Shown: piece after piece, positions 51,036 through 58,968 of the stretch
Layout: each line of letters starts with the position of its first letter
How positions within the stretch are numbered: position 1 is the first letter of the stretch
Position numbers and translations under genes: made by a program
NCBI GenBank assembly: GCA_029259945.1
Contig: JAJDEF010000029.1
Span: 32,505-96,504, forward strand
Origin: Planctomycetota bacterium
Lineage (GTDB): Bacteria > Planctomycetota > Planctomycetia > Pirellulales > Lacipirellulaceae
DNA length: 64,000 bases
Reading direction: 5' to 3'
Notes under the pieces: model-generated
The model's database searches: none
What the model was told of the DNA's origin: nothing
Seen by the model: only the letters and a program-made list of their open reading frames with translations

Positions 51036-51761
51036 ATGTCGAAAAAGAGACCGGAATTTCAGTCTTCGAAGTCGTCCGAATCCTCGAAGTATCAGAAACC
51101 GCCCCAATCGACAAACCAACCGACGCCTGCAGTGCCTTGGAATCCTATGTTGCGCGGATTAATAAGCATTGCGGTCGCTCTCCATCTGTTGGCCGTGGCA
51201 GCCGCCCCTTGGGACTTGTCCACCGAGCCCGCTTTGCCACCAGGCTATGTTCCATCGGCCAGCGCGAATGGCCGTCCACAACTCCCACCCATTGGCGACC
51301 CCGTCTGGCAACAGCCGGTGGTCCCGCGAAAATTGCGGCAGTTCTTTCACCACTACTTGAATCTGACTTACCTAAATCATGGGTACCAATTTTTCGCGCC
51401 CGACCCAGCGGGCACCCATCTGATTGACTACCAAGTGACCCAAGCCGATGGCACCGTGGTGCGGGGGCGATTTCCCGATCTCCAAGAGCAATGGCCCCGG
51501 CTACTTTACCACCGACACATGATGCTCGCCGAGCAGACCGAGCTGATGGGTTCGGAATCGGGGCAACAGTATGCCGATTTTCTTGCCCGCCGACATCAGG
51601 GCCGTTGCCGACTGCAATGGCTGATCCATTTGCTGCTCTCTCCCGCTGAGGTCAAGGCAGGCACGCCTTTGACCGACCCCAGAACCTACCGAGGGCTTGC
51701 CACCGTAGATAGTCAGATAAGTGGCGAGCCAAGAATTGAAATCCCCGGGGGAGCACTCTAA
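51036..51761 (+). CDS. Single-span membrane protein, partner of HTTM protein
   Basis: 241 residues, not a named family. The N-terminal 40 residues are Ser/Lys/Gln-rich, then one transmembrane helix at about 43-60 (GLISIAVALHLLAVAAAPW), then a mostly extracytoplasmic part with NHGYQFFAPDPAGTHLIDYQ and QWPRLLYHRHMMLAEQTELM. Its stop overlaps the HTTM start by one base (TAATG), so the two are translated together. The pair probably forms one membrane complex. AAGGA is placed well before the ATG. Confidence 0.6.
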   Translation: MSKKRPEFQSSKSSESSKYQKPPQSTNQPTPAVPWNPMLRGLISIAVALHLLAVAAAPWDLSTEPALPPGYVPSASANGRPQLPPIGDPVWQQPVVPRKLRQFFHHYLNLTYLNHGYQFFAPDPAGTHLIDYQVTQADGTVVRGRFPDLQEQWPRLLYHRHMMLAEQTELMGSESGQQYADFLARRHQGRCRLQWLIHLLLSPAEVKAGTPLTDPRTYRGLATVDSQISGEPRIEIPGGAL

Positions 51762-52717
51762 TGGGACTCATTCGAGCAACGCGCACCTATGTAGCCGAAA
51801 CTTGGCAGGCGTGGAATCGATTTTGGTTCAATCCAACCGATCCAGCCACGTTTGCGCTGATTCGCTTCTTGGCAGGCGGGATGTTGTTTTACACCCACTT
51901 GGTTTGGTCGCTTGACTTACAAGCTTTTCTTGGCCCGCAAGGTTGGCTGTCGGTCGATTTCATCCGCCAAATTCAAGGCAACCAATGGTCGGTCTGGAGC
52001 CTCTTCTTTTGGATCGAGCAGCCCTGGTTGATTTGGTGCGTGCACATCTTTGCGCTCGGGGTGTTTTTCTGCCTAATGATTGGCCTATTCAGCCGAACAA
52101 CTGCCGTATTGGCCTTTCTACTGGCCGTTTCATATGCCCATCGCATCAGCCCCGGTGCGTTTTTTGGCCTCGATAAAATCAACTGCATGATGGCCCTCTA
52201 CCTGATGATCGGCCCCTGTGGGGCCCGTTATTCGTTGGACCGAATTTTGCGGATACGAAGGGGTGATACCCGCGATGCCCCGGCAAGCACCACCGCCAAT
52301 CTAGCGATTCGGCTCATTCAGCTGCACATGTGCATCATCTATTTGTTTTCAGGCTTGGCAAAACTATTGGGCGAAAACTGGCAGGCTGGTACGGCTGTGT
52401 GGTGGGCAGTGGCCAACTACGAGTACCAATCGCTCGATGCCACTTGGTTAGCCGATTGGCCGATGCTGGTTGGGCTAGCGACCCACGCCACGGTGTTTTG
52501 GGAACTATTCTACTGTGCGCTCATGTGGAATCGATTCACCCGGCCCCTTTCGTTGTGGATGGCTGTGATCATTCATGGCGGCATCGCCCTGTTTATGGGT
52601 ATGATTACCTTTGGCCTAGCGATGTTGTTTGCCAACCTCTCGTTTGTCGCACCAAGTACCGTCCGCCGCTGGGTCGACCCATTCGCAAGCCGCGCCGCAA
52701 GAATGCTAACCGGATAA
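51761..52717 (+). CDS. HTTM-domain membrane protein (vitamin K-dependent carboxylase-like fold)
   Basis: 318 residues, about seven transmembrane helices. HTTM features: LIRFLAGGMLFYTHLVWSLD near residue 29, HRISPGAFFGLDKINCMMAL, LIQLHMCIIYLFSGLAKLLG and a long C-terminal pair of helices. Relatives include membrane-embedded gamma-carboxylase-like proteins, but the carboxylase active-site domain is absent here (318 residues against about 750), so enzymatic activity is doubtful. Coupled to the upstream gene by overlap. coaD starts 51 bases downstream. Confidence 0.75.
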   Translation: MGLIRATRTYVAETWQAWNRFWFNPTDPATFALIRFLAGGMLFYTHLVWSLDLQAFLGPQGWLSVDFIRQIQGNQWSVWSLFFWIEQPWLIWCVHIFALGVFFCLMIGLFSRTTAVLAFLLAVSYAHRISPGAFFGLDKINCMMALYLMIGPCGARYSLDRILRIRRGDTRDAPASTTANLAIRLIQLHMCIIYLFSGLAKLLGENWQAGTAVWWAVANYEYQSLDATWLADWPMLVGLATHATVFWELFYCALMWNRFTRPLSLWMAVIIHGGIALFMGMITFGLAMLFANLSFVAPSTVRRWVDPFASRAARMLTG

Positions 52718-52768
52718 AAACCAACCTTCTGACCTCTGACCCCCGACCCCTAACCCCTCTCCACAACC

Positions 52769-53254
52769 ATGCCTCACCGTGCTGTCTACACTGGTTCGTT
52801 CGACCCCATCACGCTCGGTCATCTCAACGTCATTGAACGCAGTAGCCGCCTTGTCGAGCAGTTGATTGTTGGCGTCGGGCGAAATATCGATAAGCCCTCA
52901 ATGTTCACTGCCGAAGAACGGGTGGAGCTCATTTGCCGCACCACGAGTCACCTCGACAATGTCGAAGTCAAAATGTTCACCGGTTTGGCGGTGCAATTCG
53001 TCCGCGATTGTGGTGCACACGTCATCATTCGCGGTGTCCGTTCGCTCACCGACATGGAAACCGAGTTCACCATGACCTTGGCCAACCGCAAGTTAGACCC
53101 CGAGGTCGAAACCGTGTTCCTCATGGCCGACGACGAATTCTCGCACGTCTCTAGCTCATTGATCAAACAGATTACCCCGCTGGCCGGCGACCAAGAGCTA
53201 GCCCGTTTCGTCCCCGCCGAAATCGTCGCCGACCTCCGTGCAAAACTGCCCTAA
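52769..53254 (+). CDS. coaD: Phosphopantetheine adenylyltransferase CoaD
   Basis: 161 residues, full length. Adds AMP to 4'-phosphopantetheine, the fourth step of CoA synthesis. YTGSFDPITLGHLNVIERSS at the N-terminus carries the T/HxGH nucleotide-binding motif (TLGH, 15-18), with VGVGRNIDKPSMFTAEERVE next, then HVIIRGVRSLTDMETEF and the C-terminal HVSSSLIKQI (ISSxxIR-type). No ribosome site is seen, only a C-rich tract. The tungstate operon follows after 298 bases occupied by a repeat element. Confidence 0.96.
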   Translation: MPHRAVYTGSFDPITLGHLNVIERSSRLVEQLIVGVGRNIDKPSMFTAEERVELICRTTSHLDNVEVKMFTGLAVQFVRDCGAHVIIRGVRSLTDMETEFTMTLANRKLDPEVETVFLMADDEFSHVSSSLIKQITPLAGDQELARFVPAEIVADLRAKLP

Positions 53255-53295
53255 CGAACAGCCCAAATGCTCCGCCGCAAATAGCCAGAGTAAGA
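53255..53295. other. Start of the coaD-tupA intergenic gap
   Basis: The coaD-tupA gap (53255-53552, 298 bases) holds no other gene. Most of it is the repeat element described next; the first 41 bases show nothing recognisable. Confidence 0.4.
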
Positions 53296-53609
53296 ACCAC
53301 GGAGTCACGGCGTGCACAGAGTAAGCAGAACGAAAAACGAAAAGACCTCTCGCAAAGGCACGAAGGTGCAAAGCAAAGAATAGTAGGAATCTCGCAGAGT
53401 CGCAGAGGCGGCAGAGCAAAGTGTGTGAAATTAACGAGCAGCAAGCAGCAAAAATATGCTGGCCGACTGGAGACTCTGGGCAACTCAACGACTCTGCTGT
53501 CTCGGCGTCTCTGCGAGATATTTTTTCCTTAGTTTCAGTTGGATGAAATGTTGTGTTTCTCAGGATTTTTTATCGAATTCTTCTTTGCGCCTTCGCGCCT
53601 TTGCGAGAG
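53296..53609. repeat. Nested-palindrome element upstream of tupA
   Basis: Modules in order: ACCACGGAGTCACGG (53296), CTCTCGCAAAGGC (53345), TCTCGCAGAGTCGCAGAGG (53391), a centre with AACTCAACGACTCTGCTGTC, then complementary CTCTGCGAGA (53509) and CTTTGCGCCTTCGCGCCTTT (53583). The second and third modules reappear in reverse order and orientation, giving nested palindromes. A second copy with the same layout lies at 55747-56040. The right end enters the tupA reading frame. Confidence 0.7.
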
Positions 53610-54431
53610 CCCCTTACATCCCAATTAAAACTTCTGTTACTCGGTCTGTTTTTGCTTGCTTCACTTGGATGCGCGGAGCACACAGACAACGCGACCCGCG
53701 CGCTCCGGTTGGCGACCACTACCAGCACGCACGATTCGGGTCTCCTCGCCGAAATCCTGCCCCCCTTCGAACGGCAACACGCAGTACGCGTCGACGTAAT
53801 TGCGGTAGGTACCGGCAAAGCCCTTAAACTAGGGGAGCAGGGCGACGTCGATGTCGTGCTCGTCCATGCACGTCAAGCTGAAGACGCCTTCTTAGCCGCC
53901 GGACATGGCATACGGCGCGAAGCGATCATGTCCAATACGTTCGAACTACTCGGCCCACCCGACGATCCTGCCAACATTCAAGGCATGCAAGTCTCTGCCG
54001 CCCTACAACAGATCGCAGCCGGCAATTTTCGTTTTGTCTCGCGTGGCGACGATAGCGGTACCCACAAGCGAGAACTCCTGCTCTGGGAAAAAAACGGCGG
54101 ACTACAGAATTGGAAAGAATACCTCGACACAGGCCAGGGTATGGGCCCAACGCTCATCGTGGCCGATCAAATGAAAGCCTATGTCTTAGCCGACCGCGGG
54201 ACCTACCTCCGCTTCAAATCAAAAGTCGATCTGGTACCATTAGCGGCTCCGTCGTCCAACTTGCAGAACCCTTATGGCATCATTGTGGTGAATCCAGATA
54301 AGTATCCCGCCATGCAATCCGAATGGGCCCACGCCTTGGTCGACTACATGATTTCTCCCCCCGTCCAACAGGCGATTGCCAACTTTCAAGTCGAAGAAGA
54401 ATCACTTTTTGTCCCGCTTCAACTTCCCTAG
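53553..54431 (+). CDS. tupA: Tungstate ABC transporter substrate-binding lipoprotein TupA
   Basis: 292 residues. Periplasmic binding protein for tungstate. The lipobox LLASLGC places the mature lipid-modified Cys near residue 40, followed by the TupA signature LRLATTTSTHDSGLLAEILP, then VDVIAVGTGKALKLGEQGDVD, VLVHARQAEDAFLAAGHG, FVSRGDDSGTHKRELLLW and YLRFKSKVDL. The start is uncertain: GTG 53553 is used, and the first 25 residues come from the repeat element, so the element may have replaced the original start and part of the leader. First gene of tupABC. Confidence 0.88.
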   Translation: MFLRIFYRILLCAFAPLREPLTSQLKLLLLGLFLLASLGCAEHTDNATRALRLATTTSTHDSGLLAEILPPFERQHAVRVDVIAVGTGKALKLGEQGDVDVVLVHARQAEDAFLAAGHGIRREAIMSNTFELLGPPDDPANIQGMQVSAALQQIAAGNFRFVSRGDDSGTHKRELLLWEKNGGLQNWKEYLDTGQGMGPTLIVADQMKAYVLADRGTYLRFKSKVDLVPLAAPSSNLQNPYGIIVVNPDKYPAMQSEWAHALVDYMISPPVQQAIANFQVEEESLFVPLQLP

Positions 54432-54449
54432 TCACAGCAACCCTTCATC

Positions 54450-55145
54450 ATGCCCCTGATCACCGACGGCTTGTCTGAAGCAGTTCGCCTCATCTTCTCA
54501 GCCGACCCACAAGTCGTCGCTGCTGCGTTGCGCAGTATCTGGATTTCGGTCGTCGCCGTTGCGCTAGCCGCCACCGTCGGGTTGCCACTCGGGGCTTGGC
54601 TGGCTCGCTCGCAGTTTCGAGGCAACCGCTTGGTGGTTCTAGTATTCCGCGCCGCCATGGCGTTGCCCACGGTGTTTATCGGAGTGCTCTGCTATGCATT
54701 TTTCTCGCGTCGTGGCCCACTGGGGCCCCTGGAATTGCTTTATTCGCCCTGGGGAATTGTCATTGGCGAGTTAATGCTTGCTTTGCCCATCGTCGTTGGT
54801 ATCAGTCACGGCGCAGTCAAGTCGCTCGACCCACGGGTTGCCGAAACGGCTTGGACTTTAGGGGCGGGCCCTTTCCGACGTTTGATGACCTACTTTTCCG
54901 AGGCGCGCATCGGCGTCATGTTGGCGGTGCTCACCGCCTTCTCGCGCTGCGTCACCGAACTGGGGATAGCCATGCTAGTCGGTGGCAACATTAAGTACCG
55001 CACGCGAACCCTGGCCACCGCCACCGCTTTAGAAATAAGCAAAGGAGAATTCGCTCGCGGCTTAGCACTAGGAGTGATCCTCCTAGCAATCGCTCTCACC
55101 GCCGCCCTCACCATAGGCTGGATCAGCCGAGAAGACAAAAGATGA
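54450..55145 (+). CDS. tupB: Tungstate ABC transporter permease TupB
   Basis: 231 residues, five to six transmembrane helices. The CysT/ModB-type permease loop is visible as EALAxGA-like text: VAETAWTLGAGPFRRLMTYF near residue 134, plus ALPTVFIGVLCYAFFSRRG. Reads 18 bases after tupA and overlaps tupC by four bases (ATGA). Transports tungstate, needed for tungsten cofactor enzymes such as some formate dehydrogenases; no such enzyme gene is in the window. Confidence 0.9.
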   Translation: MPLITDGLSEAVRLIFSADPQVVAAALRSIWISVVAVALAATVGLPLGAWLARSQFRGNRLVVLVFRAAMALPTVFIGVLCYAFFSRRGPLGPLELLYSPWGIVIGELMLALPIVVGISHGAVKSLDPRVAETAWTLGAGPFRRLMTYFSEARIGVMLAVLTAFSRCVTELGIAMLVGGNIKYRTRTLATATALEISKGEFARGLALGVILLAIALTAALTIGWISREDKR

Positions 55146-55729
55146 TCGAAGTTTCCCAGCTACAAGTCGTTCGAGAAGGCAAGACCATCTGCGCCGTCGA
55201 TCACCTCGCCATCGATCAGGGCAGTCGGTCTGCCGTAATCGGTTCCAATGGTTCGGGCAAAACCACATTGCTAAGAATCTTCGCCGGGCTCGAACAAAAC
55301 TATACGGGCACTTGCCGCGTAACGACCGACAACCGCGAACGCACCTATCTCCACCAAAGTCCTTATCTGTTTCGCGGAACCGTTCTTGCCAACGTACGCT
55401 ATGGTCAACAGGGCAGGGGGGCAGATTCGCAGTTTGCTAGGTCTTGGCTCGATCGCCTGGGCGTCGGTCACCTCGCTGCTCGCACGACCCAAAATCTCTC
55501 GGGTGGCGAAATTCGACGAGTTGCCTTGGCCCGTGCCTTAGCATGCCAGCCTCGCCTACTCCTCTTGGACGAGCCACTTGCTGAATTAGACCCCACAGCA
55601 AGCGAAACCGTCTGCCAAGTGCTCAGCAGCCTACCAAACACCACCCTCATCATCGCTTCGCCCACCGAACTACCCGCCGCGCTCACCGCAACCACATTCC
55701 ATTTGCGTTCAAACGTGTCCCAAGGATAA
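55142..55729 (+). CDS. tupC: Tungstate ABC transporter ATP-binding protein TupC
   Basis: 195 residues, compact for the family. Walker A IGSNGSGKTTLLR (34-42), Q-loop LHQSPYLFRGTVLANVRYG near 70, signature LSGGE (119-123) and Walker B LLLLDEPLAELD (139-150) are present. The H-loop reads TLIIASPTE, with Ser-Pro (173-174) where His is expected; if real, ATP hydrolysis should be slow. No C-terminal regulatory domain. Last gene of the operon; a second nested-palindrome element follows. Confidence 0.88.
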   Translation: MIEVSQLQVVREGKTICAVDHLAIDQGSRSAVIGSNGSGKTTLLRIFAGLEQNYTGTCRVTTDNRERTYLHQSPYLFRGTVLANVRYGQQGRGADSQFARSWLDRLGVGHLAARTTQNLSGGEIRRVALARALACQPRLLLLDEPLAELDPTASETVCQVLSSLPNTTLIIASPTELPAALTATTFHLRSNVSQG

Positions 55730-56054
55730 CTTTACCGCTTTGGATTCACCACGGGGTACGGCGATCTTTGTAAAAATCTCTCGCAAAGGCGCTAAGACGC
55801 AAAACTGTGATGCGAATCACGCAGAGTCGCCGAGACTGCAGAGGAAATATCTGTGAAACTAACAGGAGCAACAAATATCGAAATGCTGCTTGTCGGAAGA
55901 ACCGCGTACTAGTTAACTCAACAACTCTGCTGTCTCAGCGAGACACCTTTTTCCTTCTTTCTTTGCGCCTTAGCGCCTTTGCGAGAGGCCGTTTTGTTTT
56001 TCTCTCTGCTTTCTCTGTGTCCACCGTGGCTCCGTGGTTTTCCTTCGCCCCTAG
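55730..56054. other. Non-coding gap after tupC, filled by a repeat element
   Basis: 325 bases without a gene between tupC and the convergent lipoprotein-like gene. Almost all of it belongs to the nested-palindrome element 55747-56040. Confidence 0.6.
55747..56040. repeat. Nested-palindrome element downstream of tupC
   Basis: Same modules as 53296-53609: CACCACGGGGTACGG, CTCTCGCAAAGGCGCTAAGA (55779), CACGCAGAGTCGCCGAGACT (55819), a centre with AACTCAACAACTCTGCTGTC, then CTTTGCGCCTTAGCGCCTTT (55962) and CCACCGTGGCTCCGTGGTTT at the end. Here all three module pairs are complete. Together the two copies bracket tupABC. Confidence 0.75.
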
Positions 56055-57500
56055 CTATTCCACGATTTCAAACGGCACGCTCTGTTGGCTGATTTTGTGG
56101 CTCAACTGGTCGGTAATCGTGATGCGCAGCTCGTACTCGCCTGGGTAGATGCGCGTCGGCAAAGCCACGCCGTACTGCATATGGAAATCACGCCGTCGGT
56201 TCTGGCAAAGATCTTCAACGTCTGGAAACTGGGCACTGTCCACACGCTGTCCCTTAGTATCGGTGACCTCATAACTGGTTCCCAAGGCCGTACGATAACC
56301 TTCCTTCGTCGACTCGCTGCGGAAGTTTTCGACTTCGGTATAGAGGGTGACTTGATCGCCCGGCCGAAATTTCCCTTCATCGCGGGTCTGATAAACGCCA
56401 TACCCGTCGACCGAATCTACAAATAGCAGATTTCGAATCCGTAAGTTCGCCATTTCCGAAAGATGGGCCCTCGCGTGATCCAAATGCGTTAGGCTTCCGG
56501 CGGCCCGACGCTTGTTGTCCGGCTGTCGCTCGCTATCTAAAAATGTCGACACCGCAAAAAGCTGCTTCGCCCAGTAGTCTTGTTGCATCGACGATGCCCC
56601 AGGGATCGGCGTCATGGCGTCATTTTCCTGCTCAGCCAACATCTGTAGCATTCGTAGTCGCATATGATCGTGAACTTCGGCCGTGTTACTCGGAGCTTCA
56701 GTCGTGTGGTTTTTCAACTCTGTAATTGACGCCTGAAGATGTTCGTGCCAATGACGAGCCTGCGTAACAGGTGCTTCATAGCTGACTTGCTCAATCGCAT
56801 GGTGAGTCGGCGCCGCGACCACAATCGTCTGCTGTGGAGTCGAAAGGGTCGGCTTGGGCAATGGCTTCGCTACTTGCTCCAGCGGTGCTGCTGCATCACT
56901 CACCACCACCGCATCGCCTAATGGCTCGGCGTCGGAAGATTCAACCGCCGCAGATTTTTTCGAGGTTTCATGCGATACCGGCAAAGCGCGAAGGGGTTGC
57001 AACTGTTGCGGCGCAATCGACTCTGCTGCAGCTGCCTTCGATTCCTTAGCCGCAAGCTGCTGACGGTAAGCCAGAGCCGACCGAAATTGCTGGACGATCA
57101 ACGACCAATTCTCAGGTTTTGCCTCTCGCAAATCGGCGAGCAATTCCTGCTTCGCACCCGGATCAATCGCGCCAATTGCTTCTAAGTCGCTCAAGACCTC
57201 GGTCATCGCCTGCTCTTGTGTCTTTGCAGCAGAGCCCTCGCTTGGGATTCCCAACGAAGCCAAATCGGTCGCCGAAGCTTGTCGAATTTCCCCCGGTTCA
57301 TTCTTCGCCTTCGCCACAGGCGCAGGAGCCGAGTGCGTTTGTGCATGCTTGCCCGCAGGCCAGGGCCCCTGGCAACCTTGGGCCACTGTAATACCTAGGA
57401 TCAACAGCAGCGCTTTTTTGACGTCAATAGGCCAGGACACCCAACGGGGGCCCGAGTAAAAACGTGCTGGATCAGAAAAATCGGGTCGAAGAGACATCAT
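56055..57500 (-). CDS. Putative lipoprotein of unknown function
   Basis: 481 residues, family not recognised. The N-terminus has a hydrophobic stretch followed by Cys (KALLLILGITVAQGC, Cys near residue 43), which looks like a lipobox, so the true start may be nearer to it. Residues about 60-250 are Ala/Glu/Gln-rich with possible coiled coil; the C-terminal 130 residues (RNLLFVDSVDGYGVYQTRDE, then YEVTDTKGQRVDSAQFPDVE and YPGEYELRITITDQLSH) form a distinct beta-rich domain. Start overlaps the stop of the small upstream ORF by three bases (ATGA). Probably envelope-located. Confidence 0.5.
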   Translation of the reverse strand: MMSLRPDFSDPARFYSGPRWVSWPIDVKKALLLILGITVAQGCQGPWPAGKHAQTHSAPAPVAKAKNEPGEIRQASATDLASLGIPSEGSAAKTQEQAMTEVLSDLEAIGAIDPGAKQELLADLREAKPENWSLIVQQFRSALAYRQQLAAKESKAAAAESIAPQQLQPLRALPVSHETSKKSAAVESSDAEPLGDAVVVSDAAAPLEQVAKPLPKPTLSTPQQTIVVAAPTHHAIEQVSYEAPVTQARHWHEHLQASITELKNHTTEAPSNTAEVHDHMRLRMLQMLAEQENDAMTPIPGASSMQQDYWAKQLFAVSTFLDSERQPDNKRRAAGSLTHLDHARAHLSEMANLRIRNLLFVDSVDGYGVYQTRDEGKFRPGDQVTLYTEVENFRSESTKEGYRTALGTSYEVTDTKGQRVDSAQFPDVEDLCQNRRRDFHMQYGVALPTRIYPGEYELRITITDQLSHKISQQSVPFEIVE

Positions 57501-57622
57501 GCCACTTGAGCCGGTAGGCCCATATTTGGGGACAGATAGGAATAGACTTTGTTGAGCGTCGGATCGTAGAAAACTACCCGCTTGCCGACAACCTCATTGC
57601 TGCCAGCACCCGTCCTAGACAC
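57497..57622 (-). CDS. Possible small ORF (41 residues), coupled to the lipoprotein gene
   Basis: A GTG-started frame gives 41 residues with SNEVVGKRVVFYDPTLNKVY and ending LSPNMGLPAQVA. It begins ten bases after the holA stop, and its TGA overlaps the ATG of the next gene, as in a translationally coupled operon. The composition (balanced, with YDP and SYLSPN) looks like real protein more than a chance frame. No signal, no named family and no strong ribosome site. It may also be the tail of a shortened gene. Confidence 0.4.
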   Translation of the reverse strand: MSRTGAGSNEVVGKRVVFYDPTLNKVYSYLSPNMGLPAQVA

Positions 57623-57632
57623 CGCCGTGCTA

Positions 57633-58730
57633 TCAGCCTGCTAGCTTGTCGGGAGCCGCCTGTTTGGCCAGACGAACGATCAGCGTTTCTAGCACACGCC
57701 GAGCACGATCTTTCGGCGAGTTATACCCTTTGAGCTGCAAATCGGCCGAAAGCAACCACTCGTAAAGCTGCTTGGCGCGCGGCCGACCAATTTGTCGCAA
57801 TTGCCCCTCGGCGGCCGAAAGCTTAAACGGCGGCATGCCGCTTTGCTCGAGCGCCATCCGCAACGAGATGCGCCGCCCCTGCAATTCGGCCTGTTCAAAT
57901 GCACGTACTGCCGCAGCAAAGCGGCGGAAGGTCGACGCCATTTGAGGTAATATCGCGTGCGGCTCCTCGCCTGCAGCAATCAAACGATCGAGCTGATCAA
58001 TCGCGTCAGACGCTCTGCCTTCAGCCGCCGCATCGATCATGTCCCAAGTCTTTCGGGTCCGCCAACTGCCCACATGATCGCGCACCAGTGCCGCGTCGAT
58101 TTTGTTCTTTTCATCAACCAACAGTGCTAGCTTGGCAATCTCTTGGTAAAGAATCCCCGGCTCGGTCGGTAATTGCTCCAGCAGCAAATCAACAGCCGCG
58201 CGCTCCAGCACGACTTCCGATTGACTTTGGGCCACTTGAATTAACCAATCCTTAAGCTGCTTGGTAAATTCGGTTAGTTCACGTCCTCGATCTGGAACCT
58301 GACAACGAATCGTCAACCCGCACCGAACGACCGCCTTGGCCAGCCGTGTGTTGCCCGGCCACGTTTTGACTTCCAAAATCAATACCGCGTCGGCAGTTGG
58401 CTTTTCCAGATACTGCTCGATCTTTTCGCGACAGCGCTTCACCAACGCATCGGCTTCTTCGACCACCACCACACGACGGTCAGAACCGAACAACGATCGT
58501 TCTCGCAACGAGTCCACCACATCCCGCCATTCGACAACGCGGCCATCAACCGTTTCGACTTCCAACCCTTCGGAGTCCGCGCTGCTCAATTCAGCCACCA
58601 GTGCCGTCCGTACTTCATGGCGAAGAAAAGCATCGTCCCCCGAAATCGCGCAGACTGCCCCCACCGGATGCCCACCCGGCTTCATCAGAAACGATAGTGC
58701 ACTCACCACATTCGAAGGAGTCTTAGCCAT
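57633..58730 (-). CDS. holA: DNA polymerase III subunit delta HolA
   Basis: 365 residues from ATG 58730 (MAKTPSNVVSALSFLMKPGG); the longer frame adds 13 residues with no support. The delta subunit opens the sliding clamp as part of the clamp loader. AVCAISGDDAFLRHEVRTAL near residue 25 is the family pattern, with SLFGSDRRVVVVEEADALVK next, then AVLILEVKTWPGNTRLAKAV, and C-terminal QLRQIGRPRAKQLYEWLLSA and the final DLQLKG. Lies upstream of the small ORF and lipoprotein gene on the same strand. Confidence 0.88.
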   Translation of the reverse strand: MAKTPSNVVSALSFLMKPGGHPVGAVCAISGDDAFLRHEVRTALVAELSSADSEGLEVETVDGRVVEWRDVVDSLRERSLFGSDRRVVVVEEADALVKRCREKIEQYLEKPTADAVLILEVKTWPGNTRLAKAVVRCGLTIRCQVPDRGRELTEFTKQLKDWLIQVAQSQSEVVLERAAVDLLLEQLPTEPGILYQEIAKLALLVDEKNKIDAALVRDHVGSWRTRKTWDMIDAAAEGRASDAIDQLDRLIAAGEEPHAILPQMASTFRRFAAAVRAFEQAELQGRRISLRMALEQSGMPPFKLSAAEGQLRQIGRPRAKQLYEWLLSADLQLKGYNSPKDRARRVLETLIVRLAKQAAPDKLAG

Positions 58731-58829
58731 ACGATAGAAAATACAGGGGCCACAGCGTTTAAGAAACAATCAACGCCCCACAATTTACCGTATTCCCAAC
58801 CCCCAGCCCATACCCGGCCAAGAGACCTA

Positions 58830-58850
58830 TAGCCCGGCCATCCTGGCCGT
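58830..58850. repeat. TAGCCCGGCC palindromic repeat, copy 5
   Basis: TAGCCCGGCCATCCTGGCCG then T; the last stem base differs. In the divergent gap between holA and the dehydrogenase-like gene. An earlier ACCCGGCCAAG (58812) hints at a second partial copy. Confidence 0.8.
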
Positions 58851-58968
58851 GAGCACCAGATAGCTTCATTTGCCAAAAGCCAACTTTTTCCCCACTTTTT
58901 CATACCAAAAACCCACACTTTGCGCCTAACCTGGGTAGAGAGGGTTCCATCAATAGATAGGTGATTTT

